A DNA stretch of 64,000 bases from positions 607,794,173 through 607,858,172 of the forward strand of contig NC_081408.1 in the NCBI RefSeq assembly GCF_030272615.1, in the 5' to 3' direction. The position numbers were made by a program, and so were the translations under genes. A model generated the notes under the pieces. The model was not told where the DNA came from. It made no database searches and saw only the letters and a program-made list of their open reading frames with translations. This DNA comes from Cryptomeria japonica (lineage: Eukaryota; Streptophyta; Pinopsida; Cupressales; Cupressaceae). This document shows, one piece after another, positions 34,106 through 46,226 of this stretch. Every line of letters starts with the position of its first letter. Positions within the stretch are counted from its first letter, which is position 1.

Positions 34106-34325
34106 GCGCCACTGTGTGGGTGCACAGTGGGCGCCGCGGCACCACTATGTGTCCACACAGTGGGCGCCGCTAGCGGCTCCCCACTGTGTGGCCACACAGT
34201 GGCGGCCGTGGCCATCCACTGTGTGTCCACACAGTGGGAGCCGAAGTGGCTCCACTGTGTGTGCACACAGTGGGCGCCGCATGACCCTCACTGTGCGTAC
34301 ACACAGTGGGGTCCGCGTGGACCCA
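34106..34325. repeat. GC-rich 36 bp hairpin minisatellite, 6 units
   Basis: Units start near 34109, 34142, 34180, 34216, 34252 and 34288 (spacing 33, 38, 36, 36, 36). Each contains a near-perfect stem CCACTGTGTG-N2-CACACAGTGG followed by a GGCGCCGC-like CpG-rich spacer. It is an abrupt GC island in strongly AT-rich DNA. It produces open frames on both strands (34026-34420 plus, 33900-34266 minus), which I regard as artefacts. Confidence 0.92.
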
Positions 34326-34441
34326 AAAACATTTCCCCATTTTTTTATTTATTTATTTATTTATTTTTAAAATATATAATATATATATATATTTATATTT
34401 ATATAAATTTATATCCATAGTTAAAAAGGGTGAAGTTATTT

Positions 34442-34485
<44 letters not shown>

Positions 34486-34545
34486 AAAGGAGATTTACAT
34501 GCAAAGATTTAAAACTAATATAATAAAGGGAAAAAGCATTAAGTT

Positions 34546-34600
<55 letters not shown>

Positions 34601-37074
34601 ATATATTAAGCTTTTAAATCAATACTAACTAAAATACAATATACTTTTCTGGAATAAAAGAATTTCATTTTTTTTTTTTTTCCTCTAATACAATATTTGC
34701 ATAAAACATCTTTTTTCTTTAAACTACTTAAGATCTTTCAGCATAAATAAACTTTTATTTTGCCACAAGTAAAATATAAATAAAATTTGATTGAAACAAT
34801 TCTCTGTTTTTTTTTCCTTTCCATAATTCAAAGAAGCTTTTGCATGCAACACAAATTAACTTTTCTTTTTCTAAAAACCAGAAGTAGAAATAAACAAGAT
34901 TTTCTTTTTTTTTTAAAACAACTCTAAGATATTCTACCAATTTACAGGATGTTTCTTGAATAGTCACAACAATAAAACTTCAAGTCTGTTTTCAATATTT
35001 ACAACTTGCTTCTCTTTTCTATGAATGAGGCATACTTCTATAGAAAATTTAAACAAATATCTGCAACTGAATTTAAGTATCTTCAATAACAATCTTCTGT
35101 GTCTCTTTCATGGTTCCTACTCTCTTTCCTCTGACTTTCCTGCATAATAGAAAACACAAATATGACCACGGAGTGCTCACCTCCCAGCCTAGGCTAACTG
35201 GTAGCCACCCCCGAGCTCGGAGAACCAATTCCTAGACGGGTAACAAACAAGCAAACACATAGAAAGCAATGCATATAGATATTCCAGACACATTCCCAAC
35301 TTGGCTTTCACAGCACCACACTTTGGTGATGAACATTTTCAATGGGTGGTAGTGGACCAAATCCCTGAGGAGAACTGCAAGTATGAAATAAACAAGAAGC
35401 CACCTCATGGCACAATAATAATATCAAGAATCTCAACCCCTTATTCCTTATGCCCCCCAAAGGCATTCTAGCCTTATATCCCTCCTTATGACCCCCATTG
35501 CACAAATAGGCCATGCAACAAGGGTCACAACAAAGATCCCTTGTGATTGCTCTCAAAGAGAGTCTCTCACTCGAGGGTTGTCACTGCTACCACCCTCAAG
35601 ATCCTCTTCTCTCCCAAGAGTAAGAGATCTTGAGAAAACTCCCAAATCACAACAATTCATAAAGCAAAATACCAAAAGATTTTCTAACACAACTTTCAAG
35701 TACACAGATTTCTTACACCAACAAACTTCCAGACATAAACAAGAAGAAGACATTAAAAAGAATAACTGAAACCAACCTTAATCTGCCCAAAGGTATTATG
35801 ATATTTGATGGAGAGCTGCCCAATCCACAAATCTTTTTCCTTCTACCCTTAATCAATTTTTCTATTCCATAACATTATTTTCTCTTCAAATTTTCTTCTG
35901 TCTCCAAAAATGGAGAGTGGGTGATTACCCTCCAATTCTCAAAAATCTTGCTTAAGAAGCTCACTCACAGAGTTCTCACAAGATTCTAAAAAAACCAAAA
36001 AAAGAAGGAAGAAAGCAAAAATGCAAAAAGACTCTCATTCCAAAAGGAAAAATCCTGATTAGATTTAACTTCTAATTTTCAATTTTCGCTCAACTCAGAA
36101 AAACCAATTTTTAAAGCGTTAAAAAGATCATTATAAAGTAGAAACTTGCCTATAATTACCCCTAACCCCTAGGTATACCTTATGGGCTTTAGGAAACGCT
36201 ATTAAACTACCCCTAGGTGTTCATTTAACCCATTTTAAACCCCTCTGAAGTTTATTTTCGGGTCAAACATAAGTTGACCACCCCAAATATTATATTCCCA
36301 AAGTATTTATTACAACACATTATTTTATTTATGAAGAACTATAATTAAACACTTTCCCACCAAGAGACACAAATAAACATTTAAATTTAAATCCACACAT
36401 GTGTCAAGTGACACAAAATAAAACACTTTTACAAAAATAAAACATGGAATTGTCTCTTGTGGTTTTTACACAATAAATTTAAATAACACTTAACACTCAT
36501 GCAGCATATACTGTTACGAATAAAATACAACACAAACGGGGTGTTGTCTCTTCAAATAGACAACCCCTGGCTTATGAACATACATAAGTCTAGGTTTTGA
36601 TTCTCCGTAATTTTCCATGGTCACATGGTAAATTTCCTGCACATCTCAATTTACACATTAGTACTTCCAAATATCCATATATAATATAATTCAATAATAT
36701 AACAATACACATCATTAATTGCATACAATTTTCATCTGCATAGATTGAATACATCTTTTATCAAGCAAATTCACATAAGCAATTTCATCCCAATTCACAT
36801 AAACTAAACATACATCATAGTTCTATATTCAGAGTAAAGTCCTGCAAATTCAATAACGACATCTATCATTGCAATATCATCCTATCTAACAATCATGTAG
36901 TGTTCTATCTCATAAAGCATGTAAGTGGATCATCAAATCATAGCAATGTTATCCAAATCCTGAAATCATATAAGTTCTAAGTCTCAAAATGCATCAAAAT
37001 AAAGTACCCATAATAGTCTAAAATATAAAATCCACTGAATGTCAGACTGAGTCAAGGTGAGGCCTCACACACAT

Positions 37075-38978
37075 TGATTTTGAAGTTAAAAAGAACATCA
37101 TGGTTGTTGGAGCAACATCTCCAAATAGTTAGATCACATTGCAATGAAAATCAATTAAAAAGAACAAGAGTTTTTTGTGATTGGCACACTTGTGTAAGGT
37201 TTGTCGAGTGGTCCTACTTCTAACACACACTATCCTCTCCCTTGGCTTTCGTGGTCCTAGGTGCAAGAGAAAAGTGTTAGTAACACTCATATTTTATATT
37301 TTTAAGAGACTCTTGCCAAGAGACACATCACTCTTGGGAACAACCTCGCCTGGTAAATCCTTCGAGCCGCTATAGAAATTAGGTGAGAGCGAAAGTTGTA
37401 GCCTTGGGTATATTTGTTCCTACAGTGTAACTTGTCGAAAGGACAAATGGGCCCCACCATAAGTTACAAGGTTCTTAAGTGAGTCACTGCAAAATGAACT
37501 TATGTCCAAAAAAATTGAACATTACTAAACACCTTTAAGTAGTAGCCCACCCATTCTATTGATTGAGGATATTTGTGATACAATTCAATGCAAGAGCATA
37601 GATGGTTTTGCTCCCAAGATACTCACCATACATATTTCCTTGAGTAGAAACATAGCTTTTTGAAAAGTCACTTATGGCTTGATGAAAGTGATGATTCCCC
37701 CATCATAGGGATCATCTATTTGTTATTCTTGTGCAAGACTTAGTATATCACATCCTTACCTGCCACGGTGGGATTCATAAGGTATGTAGTACCAAAGTCG
37801 AAGAAATATCAAGATGTGTGCTGAATCTATTGCAACTGGCCATTTGACCTTAGGGGTGAAAAGTGTTTGAAGTATTTTCATTTTAGTCAAAGACTAAGTG
37901 CAAATTGAGCTAATTTCAGGATTTGGAAACACACCTAAAAATAAACTTAAAGGAAAGGGTCATAAAAAGTCCAAGGATTGGGTTGATCTAGACCCATACT
38001 TATTTGTGCCTTTTGAGGCAACATTCTTGTGTTTGTGTGCTTGCTTTGTTTTCTTGTCCAAGAAAAATCAAAAATAAATTCCAAGAACAAGTATTGATCC
38101 AAAATAAACATTTCCAAACACCAACAAAAGATCAAAAACAAAGAGCAAGAGTATCAAACTATATGACCATTCTTCACATCTTGAGACAGAAGAATCTTCA
38201 TCAAAACATCAACTTAAAGAAAAGACCATTGAGCTCAAAGGCTCTTATCAAAAGGAGGAAATTCTTCTATCTTAATAGACAAATCTTTGTCTCTCATAGA
38301 GCCTTCTTACGTCACATGTGTCTTTATCTTCAAGGGAAATCAAACGGATTTGATCAAGAGTCATTGAACCGCAGAGCTTTCACACAATATCGAGCTTTGA
38401 GTTATCACAAAAACAAAGGAGGCAAGATCAATCCTAACTTCTTTGTAGACATTTGCATCACATCTAACATAGCTCAGGAAGAACCACCAACCCCCGAGAG
38501 GGAAGAAGAAGAGTTTGTCCCATATGTGACACAAAGATTTTATTAAAGTTAAATGTTTCATCCATTATCATATTCAAATATCATCCATCTATTTCAAACT
38601 CTCAAAACATCAAGAGGTTTTTGTCCTAAGTTCTATTTTCAAAATTGCTTGAAACAAACACAAACAAATCACTTTTAGATTGTCTCTACATATAGGATAA
38701 GCTCATCCTAAGAGACATATCTGGGCAAGTTAAAACTAGTCTATGAGTAAATCCTCTCATTACTAGGTAGTTAAGTCTGTAACACATCTCAGATTTCTCT
38801 AAACCTTATCACATCAAACCTTATCAAACACACAAGCAATTCAAGAAAGAACTTTGGTCACATCTACCTTTAAGTGCTACAGATCCATATGCAACACACC
38901 ACACCAACCATAAATCTCTCATTTCATCAACAACGCATCATCATTTTCACCCAACTTCAACAAAAGCTTATAAACAAA
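37075..38978. other. Tat-2 leader, second part
   Basis: This is leader sequence between the solo LTR and gag. An open frame of 180 codons at 38004-38546 is basic, then acidic near its end (PTPEREEEEFVPYV). It has no recognised domain and no counterpart in Tat-1, so I do not call it a gene. Confidence 0.5.
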
Positions 38979-40450
38979 ATGGCTCATACCCGATCACGGT
39001 CAAGACAACAAGAAATTTAGGAAGAAGAAGAGGAGGAAAATATCAATGAATTCCAAGAAGCCCTTGGATGAAACACAAATGATGAAAACCCAAGTACTCC
39101 TACTCCTACGATAATAGAAAGGGCACAACACAACCCCCTCTTTAACAAACTATTTGATGAAATACTCAAGAGCAATGTAGATGCTCACTTTTTAAAAATT
39201 GCTCAAGAAGGAGCCAAACTCCCCTTTGACTTTGATGTTGCACAACTAAGACAAGCATCAGAACAAAAAAGTCACAATGAGGAAGAAAGAGGTCGAGATC
39301 CCATCAGATACAACCTTCATCAAAGTAATCCACCACCTCCTCCTCCTCCAAATGACATAGAGATGTTGCGGAAACAAGGTGGAAATCTCTCCCAACAACT
39401 TCGTAGTGGTGTAAAAACAAATCAATTTTCACTCAATGACATTTGTCCCTATCGCTTTGATAGGAATCTTCATATGCCATCTTTTCTATGAGGGTTTGAA
39501 ACACCCAAGTTTGAAAAGTATAGAGGAAAAGGAGATCCTCGTGATCATGTTAGAGAATTCCATTCAGCTTGCCTTGAAGTGGCATACGAGGATACATACC
39601 TAATGTGAATTTTTCCGCAAAGCTTGGGAGGAACAACCACATCATGGTTTTCCCAATTACTAGGTGGCATTAGGACATTTGAAGAGTTAGTCCAGAAATT
39701 CTTGGCACATTACTCACACAACATTGAATGTGATATCACCATGGCTGATCTATGTAACACTAAACAAAAACTAGGTGAGCTATTTTCAATCTTTCTACAA
39801 CAATGGCATCAAATGTCTAGCAGACGTTCTCTTCAGTTACCTGAACAAGAACTAGTGGAAATATTTATTTCCAACTTAAATGACAAAATGGAATTTCACC
39901 TCGACGTAAAAGACAGAGACTCTTTCAATTACATGATCACCAAAGGCTTAAACTGTGAGCGAGCTCTCATCGAAAAATGGCTTATCAAGATATATAATGA
40001 GCCAAAGGATGACCCTTGCCCACGCTTCAATAGTGAGAAACCAAGCTTCTAGAACAAAAACAAAAATATCGTCAATGATAGGGTTGTGGATGCAAGAACT
40101 ATCAAAAGTGCACAACCTGTAGTTCGATTTGCAGGACAGAACCCTCCACCTCAAACTAACACAGTTTCTCCTCCAAATCAAAACCACATCACAACTCAAG
40201 ATGAACCCAGATAGCATCAACACAAACCAAAGTGAACATACACTCCCTTAGGGGAACCCATCGAAATAGTATTACATCAACTGGTTTCTCAAAATTTGGT
40301 AACCTTACCCAAAACATCAAATTATGAACCTCAAGTCAAACCTTCATGGTGGAGGGATACAGAACATTGCGATTTCCATCAAGGGAAAGGACATAAGACA
40401 AGCAATTGTCATAGATTGAAAGATCTTATTCAGGATCTTATTGACTGAGG
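38979..40450 (+). pseudogene. Tat-2 gag
   Basis: It starts ATGGCTCATACC (MAHTRSRSRQQEI). An acidic N-terminus is followed by AQEGAKLPFDFDV, which matches Tat-1 (IQNGVKLPEDFDV). The core domain follows: FETPKFEKYRGKGDPRDHV, FPQSLGGTTTSWFSQLLG and DLCNTKQKLGELFSIFLQQW. A C-terminal helical part is open at 39624-40052. The knuckle near 40370-40415 reads CDFHQGKGHKTSNC (C-x2-H-x4-H-x4-C). In-frame stops include those near 39018, 39069 and 39490. It is the shell protein of the element. Confidence 0.9.
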
Positions 40451-41615
40451 TGAAATCGAGATCGAAGGACATGACCCAAAGACAACAAACAATGATCATC
40501 TCATGTTTAAAAATCCACTTCCATCACAAGATCAAAGGGGTCCTTCCACTTCAGGGAGAAACACAAATACCACCAATTATACACAAGCCGCGTATAATTA
40601 TACTATGAATCACCTATAAGATGCCAGTGAATAGATTACAACTATAACCATAAAAAATCCCAGCTCCACTTGCAATGTTGTTACACATCGCAGCAATATT
40701 ACCATAAAAGCAGCTCCACAAGGCACCCCATCTATCCCAAAGTAGTATAACCTTGTGGATTAGTTAGGCAAAATGCCCGCACTAATATCTATCTTAGAGC
40801 TATTTTGCCTATCTCCATCCCATAAAACAATCTTGGATCAAGCTCTCCAAGAGGCATCAGTCCCTGCAAACCTAAATATAGATCCATTCCAAGCCATGGT
40901 CAGAAATCTAAGATCCTCACCTTGTCTCACTTTTTCGGAAAGTGACAACTCCTCCTTCCAGCAACCTCATAATGCCTCACTCCATATTGAAGGGTTTATC
41001 AATAGGCATAGGATCAAGTGAGTCTTGATTGACAATGGAGTAGGCCTGAATATTTGTACTCTATAATTAGTCACAGCTTTGGGATATGCAATAGAATTAG
41101 TGGATCTCCGCAAGAAGATCACAATCAAAGCCTATGATGATGTCAAGCATTCATCTAAAGGAGATGTGGTGCTACCAATCTGAGTCGGCCTTGTGGTGAA
41201 ACACATTATCTGTCAAGTTCTGGACCTTCCTCTGTCATACAATCTATTGTTAGGAAGACCTTGGATACATGCCATGCAAGCCATTCCATCCACCTACCAT
41301 CAGTGCATCAAGTTCCCGCATAATGGTGTAGAGATCACAATCTTGGGCGATGCAAACCCCTTTGCATATTGTCATAATATAAGTCATCAACCAGAGATTA
41401 CCATTCCCAACAATAGAGAAGCCATCTCCTCCATGTCATATGTAAGTCTAGCCTCTCTTTCCAATTCAAACACCACTATACCCAAGCAAGAAAAGCTTAA
41501 GATGAAAATAGCAGACGAAGGTCCTGGGGAATACAATCTCAGCCAACTCTTTTGTGTAGGACAAATGCCTACTTCTTCTAGAACACATGGTAAACCTCAA
41601 CGATTACTTCAATAA
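40451..41615 (+). pseudogene. Tat-2 linker and aspartic protease
   Basis: A short linker without the WFE module found in Tat-1 leads to SPSHKTILDQALQEA. The protease follows: VLIDNGVGLNICT at about 41019-41060, where the Tat-1 active site D-G-G is D-N-G, and [19 protein letters not shown] at about 41250-41305. Stops near 41020, 41065 and 41182 break it. The active-site change suggests this copy was inactive. Confidence 0.85.
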
Positions 41616-41758
41616 CCACTGATCAAGCCAACATGTCCTTTGATGCCTTTCATCCTGGGAAAGAGTCAAGAAGAAGAAACAAGAGATGAGGACTTAGCAG
41701 AATTGATCTATAAAGATCCCATCACCACCAATACTCCGCAAGCTAAGCTTCCCATAGA

Positions 41759-41900
41759 TCAGTATGGAAAAGGCCTTCTCATTATGCAAAGAATGGGTTA
41801 TGATGCTTAGTGTGCTTTGAGACCTTGCAAACAAGGAAGACATGAATTGCTGCAGCTAGAATTAAAGCCCAAGGATAATACAGGACTAGGCTTTCAAAAG
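41759..41900 (+). pseudogene. Tat-2 G-patch domain
   Basis: The sequence reads QYGKGLLIMQRMGYDA, a stop, LRPCKQGRHELLQLE, then NTGLGFQK. This is the counterpart of the Tat-1 G-patch at 8727-8862, with the same position after protease. Confidence 0.72.
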
Positions 41901-43022
41901 GAGATCCTTCCTAAGCTCAGATTCAAAGGAAAATCCAGCCAACCTCTATATCAGCCTATTACAAAGAGGTCACCTTTGATTATAAAAGCAACATCAAATA
42001 CCATCCCAACACAACCATCTACAAAACCCTTCATCCCACCAATCACACTAGTAACCCCATTAGCAGCAGCAATTGTATCAGAACCCACAACAATATCTAT
42101 GACACCAACAATTCTAGTAGAAGCAGCAGAGTCAACACTACCAATACTCCCTGTATCAGATTCATTGATCCCCATAATCCTTCCTGTAGCACCAATCATT
42201 TCATATACAAAACCGATCACACCTGCAATGTTTAACTCAAAGGACATCCCAGTATAGTATAGTAATCAGATACTAGAAGGTGACTTAGAGACTGACTCAC
42301 ATGAATGGGAATTTTATTCCATCCAGCTTGATACTTCAGATGACGAAGAGACATCACTATCTCCACCTTGTAGAGACATCCCTATTTACGGAGAAGCATA
42401 GATAAAGACCTCTTGGGTTCTTGAGCTGGAAATATCTTCCACAGACCCTACGTCCCATCCTACACCTAATTCTAATAGGGAGAGTACCATCAACAACCTT
42501 CACCACAACGTCTTAACCCTCACTGACACATCTAACAAACTTAACCTTATCGATGAGGTAATGCTCATTATCCATTCAGAACTCATCGAATGGAACCAAC
42601 CCAATCCCCCATGTCTTGACCATTTACAAAATGATGAGGCGATCATTGAATTTTTGGAACTATGGGATAACATACCAAGCAAGGATCACAAAGCTAGATT
42701 TTCCATTGAACATAATAGCACAACATACTTTGGGGTAGATGCCAAATCTTTCAGCTGCAAAAATATAACAATAAAACATGGATCTTCCAGTGAAAACCAC
42801 ACTGTGGCACTATTTGATTCAACAAAAGTAAAAAGAAAGAGCGTATCCAACAGTGAAAACCTCTCTGAGGTGCCAGAGGATGAAAGGTTTGACATTCTCC
42901 TTGCTAGTACACAACAGGAACGATCAACAATTCTCATCAAAGAAACAAAAGGATACAATGTGGGGACTCCTGAAACACCTCGCCACATACATCTGACATC
43001 TCTTCTAACTCCAGAGGAATAG
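41901..43022 (+). pseudogene. Tat-2 protease-RT linker with WFE-like module
   Basis: A T/I/P-rich low-complexity linker (41951-42257) is followed by LIEWNQPNPPCLDHLQNDEA and IPSKDHKARFSIEHNSTTYFG at about 42561-42740, the equivalent of the Tat-1 module near 9492-9700. The region ends HIHLTSLLTPEE just before RT. Several stops are present. Confidence 0.7.
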
Positions 43023-43990
43023 CCTAAGTTTGTAGAGTTCTTCCAGAAGTGTTAGGTCAACTTCACATGGTCATATGTAGACATTCCTGGGCTTGATCCT
43101 ATTTTAGTCATGCATCACCTCATCGTAGCAGAAGGAGCCGAACCTGTCAAGCAGAAGCTTCACAAGATGCATCCTTAGATTGCAGTACTAGTCAAAGCAG
43201 AACTTAAGAAACTCCTAGATGTTGGTTTCATTAGACCAATTGATTATACAGATTGGATATCCAATATTGTGCCTGTCAGCAAACCAAATGGGGGCATCTG
43301 TATCTGTACTGACTTCACAGATCTAAATAAGGCATAGCCTAAGGATGACTTCCCCCTACCAAACATTGACATCATAGTGGACCTAACAGCCGGACATGCC
43401 ATGCTTTCACTCATGGATGGTTTTTTAGGATACAATCAGATAAAGATCACACCAAAAGATCAACATAAGACAATCTTCACATGTCCATGGGGAACATACT
43501 ACTGGAATGTAATGCCTTTTGGTCTCAAGAATGCAAGAGTGACCTATCAATGAGCAATGACCACCATCTTCCATGACATGATGCATACCATAATGGAAGA
43601 TTATTTTGATGACTTACTAGCAAAATCACTCACAAGAGATGGTCATCTACACATATTGGCAAAAATCTTTGATAGACTGGAACAATATCATGTTCGGCTC
43701 AACCCAAAGAAATGTGTCTTTGGAGTAACCTTAGGGAAGCTTCTAGGATACATTATCTAAAGAAAAGGCATTGAGGTCGACCCAACAAAGGTCAAAGCAA
43801 TCATGGACATGCCACCTCCAAAGAATATCAGTCAGCTAAGGACATTACAAGGGTGGCTCCAATCCATCTAAAGATTCATTGCACAACTGGCAGATAAGTG
43901 TCACCCATTTACACACCTGCTACACAAAAATATCCGCTTTCAGTGGGATTCTAGATGCCAACAAGCATTCTAGCTGCTTAAAGATTATCT
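43023..43990 (+). pseudogene. Tat-2 reverse transcriptase
   Basis: RT motifs in order: LLDVGFIRPIDYTDWISNIV, MLSLMDGF then GYNQIKITPKDQH, NVMPFGLKNARVTYQ and the catalytic motif YFDD at about 43602-43613, where Tat-1 has YMDD. The thumb follows (RLNPKKCVFGVTLGKLLGYI). Stops near 43055, 43177, 43336, 43551, 43758, 43869 and 43972 break it. Confidence 0.92.
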
Positions 43991-43991
43991 C

Positions 43992-44440
43992 ATGAATACA
44001 CCATTGTTGATCCCACCAGATCCAAGTAGACCTTTACTACTCTATATATCATCAACAAATACAACATTGGGTGTACTATTGGCACAACACAATATAGAAG
44101 GGAAAGAGTGTGTTGTTTACTACATCTCTCGCACACTAGTTGGCTATAAACTCAATTACACACCTATTGAGCGAGCTTGCTTAGCAGTAATCTTGGCAGC
44201 CACTAAACTGAGGCATTATCTATTAACACACAAAGTACAGCTAATTGCAAAGATTGATCCACTCAAGTACTTACTTAGCAAAGAAACATTGACAGGCTGC
44301 TTGGCCAAATGGGTGATTATTTTAAGTGAATTTGACATCGAGTATGTGGACCGTAAAGCTATCAAAGGACAAGTTATTGCAGATCAGTTGGTCGATGCTC
44401 CCCTCATAGGTGATCATCCTCTCATCTCCAACTTTCTAGA
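43992..44440 (+). pseudogene. Tat-2 first RNase H (degenerate)
   Basis: The frame is open for the whole domain, but the first catalytic aspartate is missing (LLLYISSTNTTLGVLLAQH), as in Tat-1. The glutamate motif YTPIERACLAVILAATKLRH remains. Loss in both copies suggests it predates their separation. Confidence 0.82.
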
Positions 44441-44880
44441 TGAAGAGATATTCATGATCACAATAGCACAACCATGGAAACTATACTTTGATGGTTCATA
44501 CACTAGGCATGGCTCAGGGGTAGGCATTCTATTTATCACACCTCAAGGTGATAGCATCCCAAAGTCTTATAGACTCACATTTCCATGCACAAACAACATA
44601 GCAGAGTATGAGGCCTTGATCACAGGATTCAGGCTAGCCATACAATGTAAGTTACAAGAACTACAAGTATATAGTGACTCCCAACTAGTCATTTGACAAG
44701 CAACCGATGAATATCAGACCAAGGATGAAAAACTCATATTGTACAAGCAAATGGTGGACAGTCTAAAGGCATAATTTACAACTATTACCTTTGAGTAGAT
44801 ACCAAGAGATCAGAATCAAGCTGCTGATGCTATGGCTACTATTGCATCTCTCATATATCTTCCAAAAAATTCAACACGCT
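44441..44880 (+). pseudogene. Tat-2 second RNase H (archaeal-type, aRNH)
   Basis: Acidic motifs in order: WKLYFDGSYTRHGSGVGI, NNIAEYEALITGF, VYSDSQLVI and NQAADAMATIAS. All four catalytic positions are present, unlike Tat-1. In-frame stops lie near 44694, 44773 and 44796. Confidence 0.85.
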
Positions 44881-44936
44881 ATGAGTTCTTGGTCGAATAG
44901 CTTTGGATTCCCACTTATGATATCCCTAAATCTAAG

Positions 44937-46226
44937 ATGATATTTCATCTTGTTGGTTCTGAATCCCCATGGTATGGTGAGTTCTACACCTATCTCTATG
45001 ATCACACACTTCCTCATAACCAATCGAATAACCAACGTAAAACCTTCATTCGCCAAACCGCTCGATATACCATTATTGCTGAAACCCTATACCAACACAG
45101 TCTTGATGGTACTCTCCTTCGATATCTAGAAAAGGATGAGATAACAAAGGCCTTGGAAGAGGTACATGAAGGAATTTGTGGAACTCATGCAAGTGGTACG
45201 TCACTAGCTAAGAAACTCCTATGCACTAGATACTATTGATCATCAATGGAAAAGGACTCCTACTACTTTGTCAGAAAATGCAAGAAATGCCAAGTTCATG
45301 GAGACCTGATACATGCACCTGCACAGGAATTACAACCAATTACAACAGCATGGCCTTTTTGTCAATGGGGACTTGACCTTGTGGGTAAAATCCATCCATC
45401 CTCATCCAATGGCCACAAATTTATTATTACCACCATCGAATAATTCACAAAGTGGATCAAAGTTGTTCCACTTACCCAAGTCACTGGCAAGCAGATCACC
45501 TCATTCATCCTCAATTATATCATCTATTGGTATGGTTTACCCATGTCCATCATCATAGATAATGGTCTTTCTTTCAAGAATGAGGATGTTTGTGAGCTCT
45601 GTGAGAAGTTTCACATCCAACACCACTTTGCCACACCCTATTACCCACAAGGCAATGGTCAAGTTGAAGCATCAAATAAAAACATATTAAGAATCCTCAA
45701 GAAGATAGTCAATGATGTCGGTTGTGATTGGCACATTCAATTGAATCCAACACTATGGACATATCGAACTAGCATTCAAACCCCTATAGGCACAACTCCC
45801 TACTCACTGGTCTATGGTGTAGAAGCTATCTGACCTATTAAGGTCGAGATACCATCAGTACGGGTTTGCTTGCACAATCTCATCAATGATGAAGCATATA
45901 GAGTATCACATCTTCAGGACGTAGAGCTACTTGATGAGAAGTGACAAGCTGCATACAATCACCTCAAGGCCTATCAGCAAGGCATGAGCAAAAGTTATAA
46001 TCATTGGGTTAGACCTCATACATTTGAGGTAGGCAATCTTGTTCTTCAAGAGAATCCTCATAACCAACCAAATTGAGAACATCAGGGGATGTTTGAATCA
46101 AACTGGCTGGGTCCATATGTTATCACTATTGTATTTGGGTCTGAGGCATATCAGTTGGCTACTTCAGAAGGAGAACCACTACCAGATCTGATCAACTGCA
46201 TGCACCTCAAACGGTTTTATACATAA
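44937..46226 (+). pseudogene. Tat-2 integrase
   Basis: The zinc region contains EVHEGICGTHASG and KCKKCQVHGDLIHAP, with both cysteines kept. The catalytic acids are visible in WGLDLVGKI, SIIIDNGLSFKN and NGQVEASNK. The C-terminal part has PYSLVYGVEAI and ends HLKRFYT with a stop at 46224-46226. Stops near 45237, 45442, 45830 and 45943 break it. It is the best preserved integrase in the window. Confidence 0.92.

Larger units (their letters stand above)
33176..37069. mobile_element. Solo LTR, 3.9 kb, nested in Tat-2 leader
   Basis: This insert starts TGTCATGCCCAAAATTTAGG and ends GTGAGGCCTCACA, flanked by the 5 bp duplication CACAT. It has no pol-like ORF, primer site or internal second LTR. 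TGTCATGCCC-type starts and LTRs of this size are typical of some plant Ty3 chromoviruses (Tekay/Del group); that assignment is inference. It holds TA microsatellites, a GC-rich hairpin minisatellite and a TATATAAATA element near 33905. Open frames in it have no recognisable domains. Confidence 0.75.

Noticed and set aside
34024-34420. Overlapping ORFs on both strands in the GC-rich block
   Set aside because: These are artefacts of a 36 bp repeat (a multiple of three) with few stops, running into TA microsatellite; no domain is seen.
38004-38546. 180-codon ORF ahead of Tat-2 gag
   Set aside because: No recognised motif, no counterpart in Tat-1, and it starts in low-complexity leader; chance openness is likely.
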